8,114 nucleotides of DNA from Phycisphaerales bacterium (lineage in GTDB: Bacteria > Planctomycetota > Phycisphaerae > Sedimentisphaerales > Anaerohalosphaeraceae): NCBI GenBank assembly GCA_011053245.1, contig DRGS01000183.1, forward strand, positions 1 through 8,114, given 5' to 3'. The position numbers were made by a program, and so were the translations under genes. Below, in pieces: positions 6,332 to 8,114 of the stretch. Positions within the stretch are counted from its first letter, which is position 1; each line of letters opens with the position of its first letter. The notes beneath the pieces were generated by a model. The model saw nothing but the letters and a program-made list of their open reading frames with translations. It was not told where the DNA came from and did no database searches.

Positions 6332-6337
6332 TGTCAA
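6309..6337 (-). promoter_or_regulatory. Proximal promoter of the glycosidase gene
   Basis: On the minus strand a consensus TTGACA (6337-6332) and TACACT (6314-6309) are separated by 17 bases. The start point would be near 6302, 56 bases before ATG 6246 and 20 before ATG 6282. Confidence 0.55.
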
Positions 6338-6360
6338 AATACCCATTTTTAACTTAATGG

Positions 6361-6389
6361 TTCATAGCATACTAAAGGTGGCATGTCAA
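6361..6389 (-). promoter_or_regulatory. Distal promoter of the glycosidase gene
   Basis: A second consensus TTGACA (6389-6384) is followed after 17 bases by TATGAA (6366-6361), which is preceded by TGC as in extended -10 promoters. It lies 52 bases upstream of the proximal promoter and faces the same way. Confidence 0.5.
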
Positions 6390-6409
6390 TATTCTTCTCA
6401 AGCAAAACT

Positions 6410-6660
6410 CTAATAGCCCCGCAGGCGATCATCCAACCAACGCCAAAATTCATCTGCACCTACCCAAATATTCCCCGGCCCGATCAATACACGCTGGTCT
6501 CCCCCGATCTTACCTGCCTATAAGGCAGCACCCATAACCTCATATCATTGTATCGTCGCCAGAATACGGTCCCGCAGCTTCTCACGCAATTCGCCCGGGC
6601 TTTCCCACTCTATTTGGGTTTACCCACGAGTATCAAAATGGCTATCTCCAAGATGATCAC
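6410..6660 (-). pseudogene. Possible decayed gene relic with three in-frame stops
   Basis: One minus-strand frame reads protein-like from about 6660 to a stop at 6412-6410 but is broken by TAA (6622-6620), TGA (6547-6545) and TAG (6520-6518). The pieces include 'GDSHFDTRG', then 'ESPGELREKLRDRILATIQ', then 'RVLIGPGNIWVGADEFWRW' and 'LDDRLRGY'. All lie in the same frame, so point mutation rather than frameshift would explain the breaks. The 'ELREKLRDRI' piece resembles a helix found at the ends of small nucleotide-binding or TIR-like domains, but I cannot assign a family. The call is weak: the fragments are short and chance composition is possible. No intact gene is seen anywhere in 6247-6791. 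Confidence 0.3.
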
Positions 6661-6667
6661 CCCTTTT

Positions 6668-6712
6668 GTCATCCTGAGCGAAGGGCCAAAGGCCCGAAGT
6701 CGAAGGATCTCA
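6668..6712. repeat. Dispersed-type palindromic intergenic repeat
   Basis: An inner stem GGGCC (6683-6687), loop AAA, GGCCC (6691-6695) is enclosed by ATCCT (6671-6675) and AGGAT (6704-6708). The frame sequence 'GTCATCCTGAGCGAAG' and 'GTCGAAGGATCTCA' is a repeat I recognise from many environmental bacterial genomes, where near-identical copies sit between genes. Only one clear copy is in this window. It lies about 80 bases downstream of the TPR gene's stop and could form a stable hairpin in its transcript. Confidence 0.65.
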
Positions 6713-6791
6713 ACCCCCAACCCCCTAACATACCAAGCCTCAAAATAAACACCCTAACCATGCCCGGTAACATCATAATCTTCGTAATTCA

Positions 6792-7952
6792 TCAATACAT
6801 CAAATTTGCACGAAAATCAGGAGTTCCGCCTTCTCTGACAATAGTGGTCCACCTATTCAAGTCATCCTGTCCCAGTTCCCAAAAGTTACCACAAAGCTCA
6901 AAGTATTGTATAACAATTTCTCTTTCATTTTTTTCCAACAATTCTTTCGCCAGTGCCATATTTGGACCAAAAGAATTGAGTTGTGGTGACCCGGGTGTTT
7001 CCCCGGCTTTAATCAAATATTGCTTCGCTGTTCCCAAATCACCAGATTCTAAAGCTATCCTGCCAAGAACTATATTGCCATGGTGGATAGCATTTCCATA
7101 ATTCCAATTAAATCCGTACTTATCTGCCTGGGCCAACAGCTCATTGGCATAATTCTCTGCTTCTTTAATATCTCCAGCTTCATATGCCATCTTGGCTGCT
7201 GAACCCAATACATAAAATTTATCAACGTCACTTTTTGCATTCTTTAACGAAATTTCAAATTGCTTAAACGCTTTTTTGCCAATCGAGACTCGTTCGTTTT
7301 CAGGAGCAGTGGCCATCTTAAGTTTATAAAGTTTTCCGAGCTGATCCGACCATTCCTTATTCCTGGGATCGAGGCTCTGAGCCTTTTTAAAGCATTTTAC
7401 AGCAATGTCCTGTTCATGCCGAGCAAAGAATTTGCCCGCATTACGATTAATATCAACATAGTTTTCATACTTTTCAATATACTCAAGCCATATTTCCTTT
7501 GCCGTTTCATAAGCTTCCCCATCCATAAGCGGGTCAAGCATCATTGACGCCTCACCGGCAATATCTGTCTTAGGTAGATTTTTGATTATCCAAATAACTT
7601 GTTCCCTCTTCGCCTTTTTCATATCGTCATTTATGTGTTTATTTGCAGAGTAATATGCCAACAGTTCCTTTCTCATCCCAATGTCGATAGGGTTAGCTTC
7701 CAGATATTCTTCGAAATCTTTAAGAGTGCCAGAACTCAATCCTTTTTCCTTAAGAGCTTTTCTCTCCAGACCAATGTCCTTTAGCGTTGCAATATCGGAA
7801 CCGATTGATTTGGCAAATTCACTTGAATCAGATATCGCTTGTTCGGTTTTTTCAACACCTTTCTTTCCAATAATATTTTTGTAATACCAGTTGTAGTTGG
7901 CCTCACCTCCCCATGCAGAATACTCAACATTATTACCAATCTTCTCAAACAT
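6792..7952 (-). CDS. TPR-type helical repeat protein, N-terminus missing
   Basis: Probable protein-interaction scaffold built of TPR-like helical hairpins; the function is unknown. From ATG 7952 it has 386 residues. TPR-like pairs are visible at about 169-195 ('AVKCFKKAQSLDP'), 244-275 ('AAKMAYEAGDIKEAENYANE') and 288-316 ('VLGRIALESGDLGTAKQYL'). The C-terminus carries a distinctive block, 'PGSPQLNSFGPNMALAKELL' (320-339), then 'YFELC', a Trp pair and 'GTPDFRANLMY', which I recall from other uncharacterised TPR proteins. ATG 7952 lacks a ribosome binding site and the frame stays protein-like upstream to 8033 ('NNFAFIASIYGDKETAKAMF' spans the ATG), ending at an in-frame TGA (8036-8034). The real start is therefore lost to mutation, misassembly or the contig edge. 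It ends in tandem stops TGATGA. Base composition is visibly more AT-rich than in its neighbours. No signal peptide can be judged. Confidence 0.8.
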   Translation of the reverse strand: MFEKIGNNVEYSAWGGEANYNWYYKNIIGKKGVEKTEQAISDSSEFAKSIGSDIATLKDIGLERKALKEKGLSSGTLKDFEEYLEANPIDIGMRKELLAYYSANKHINDDMKKAKREQVIWIIKNLPKTDIAGEASMMLDPLMDGEAYETAKEIWLEYIEKYENYVDINRNAGKFFARHEQDIAVKCFKKAQSLDPRNKEWSDQLGKLYKLKMATAPENERVSIGKKAFKQFEISLKNAKSDVDKFYVLGSAAKMAYEAGDIKEAENYANELLAQADKYGFNWNYGNAIHHGNIVLGRIALESGDLGTAKQYLIKAGETPGSPQLNSFGPNMALAKELLEKNEREIVIQYFELCGNFWELGQDDLNRWTTIVREGGTPDFRANLMY

Positions 7953-8114
7953 TGCCTTGGCTGTTTCCTTGTCTCCGTAAATCGACGCTATAAAAGCAAA
8001 ATTATTAACATAGTAGTGTGTATTGGGCAGAGTTCATATATCTTTGGGCTGGTTTGGTCGAGGCGGTGGCTGGGCAAAAGATGTTTCCGAAGAAGGCTGG
8101 AAAGTACTTAAAGA

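Noticed and set aside
6610..6672. Minus-strand 20-residue hydrophobic peptide beginning MTKGVIILE, toxin-like in appearance
   Set aside because: Its start codon lies inside the dispersed palindromic repeat, no ribosome binding site is correctly spaced, and it overlaps the relic frame; chance is the simplest explanation.
6548..6748. 66-residue plus-strand frame across the palindromic repeat
   Set aside because: It crosses a known type of non-coding repeat, has no ribosome binding site, and shows no protein-like pattern.
1..8114. CRISPR array, tRNA, rRNA, insertion sequence or known defence system
   Set aside because: I looked for regularly spaced direct repeats, tRNA-like cloverleaf ends, transposase motifs and defence-system signatures, and found none that could be supported. 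The 33-bp repeats at 4248-4499 are coding.

Overview
This 8,114-base window looks like a short contig from a Planctomycetota-like bacterium, possibly Phycisphaerae. That placement is inferred from a Tat signal ending in the 'IVPRHLLG' pattern common in that phylum, a beta-helix glycosidase, and type IV pilus ATPases whose genes often have weak ribosome binding sites. No marker gene fixes the taxonomy. Both ends look unreliable: the first 95 bases are an exact inverted copy of bases 196-290, and the reading frame of the right-hand gene breaks at a stop about 80 bases from the right end.

Left half (1-3710, all minus strand) is a type IV pilus motor cluster. In transcription order it holds a complete PilB/GspE-type assembly ATPase (1953-3710), a PilT-type retraction ATPase 27 bases downstream (804-1925), and, after a 235-base gap with its own promoter, the N-terminal domain of a second PilB/GspE-type ATPase running off the left end. 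PilB powers pilin polymerisation and PilT powers depolymerisation. Both PilB-type proteins carry MshEN-like N-terminal repeats, so control by cyclic di-GMP is plausible. A strong sigma70-type promoter (3844-3872) drives the pilB-pilT unit through a leader of about 130-145 bases that contains a terminator-like hairpin.

Middle (3711-4710): a 387-base divergent intergenic region leads to a plus-strand gene for a small exported protein of no family I recognise. It has eight tandem units on an 11-residue hydrophobic pattern, then a membrane helix and a short His/Tyr/Asn-rich tail. This is the most novel-looking protein here. A REP-like hairpin lies between this gene and the convergent glycosidase gene.

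Right half (4711-8114, minus strand): a Tat-exported clan GH-N (GH28/GH49-like) beta-helix glycosidase, preceded by two tandem promoter-like sequences, one with a long dyad in its spacer. Beyond it is about 500 bases without an intact gene, holding what looks like a decayed gene relic and a dispersed-type palindromic repeat. Last is a TPR-type helical repeat gene, clearly lower in GC, that has lost its true N-terminus.

The pilus genes act together. No functional link is visible between them and the glycosidase or the TPR protein. The His-tailed repeat protein shares only the divergent intergenic region with pilB.
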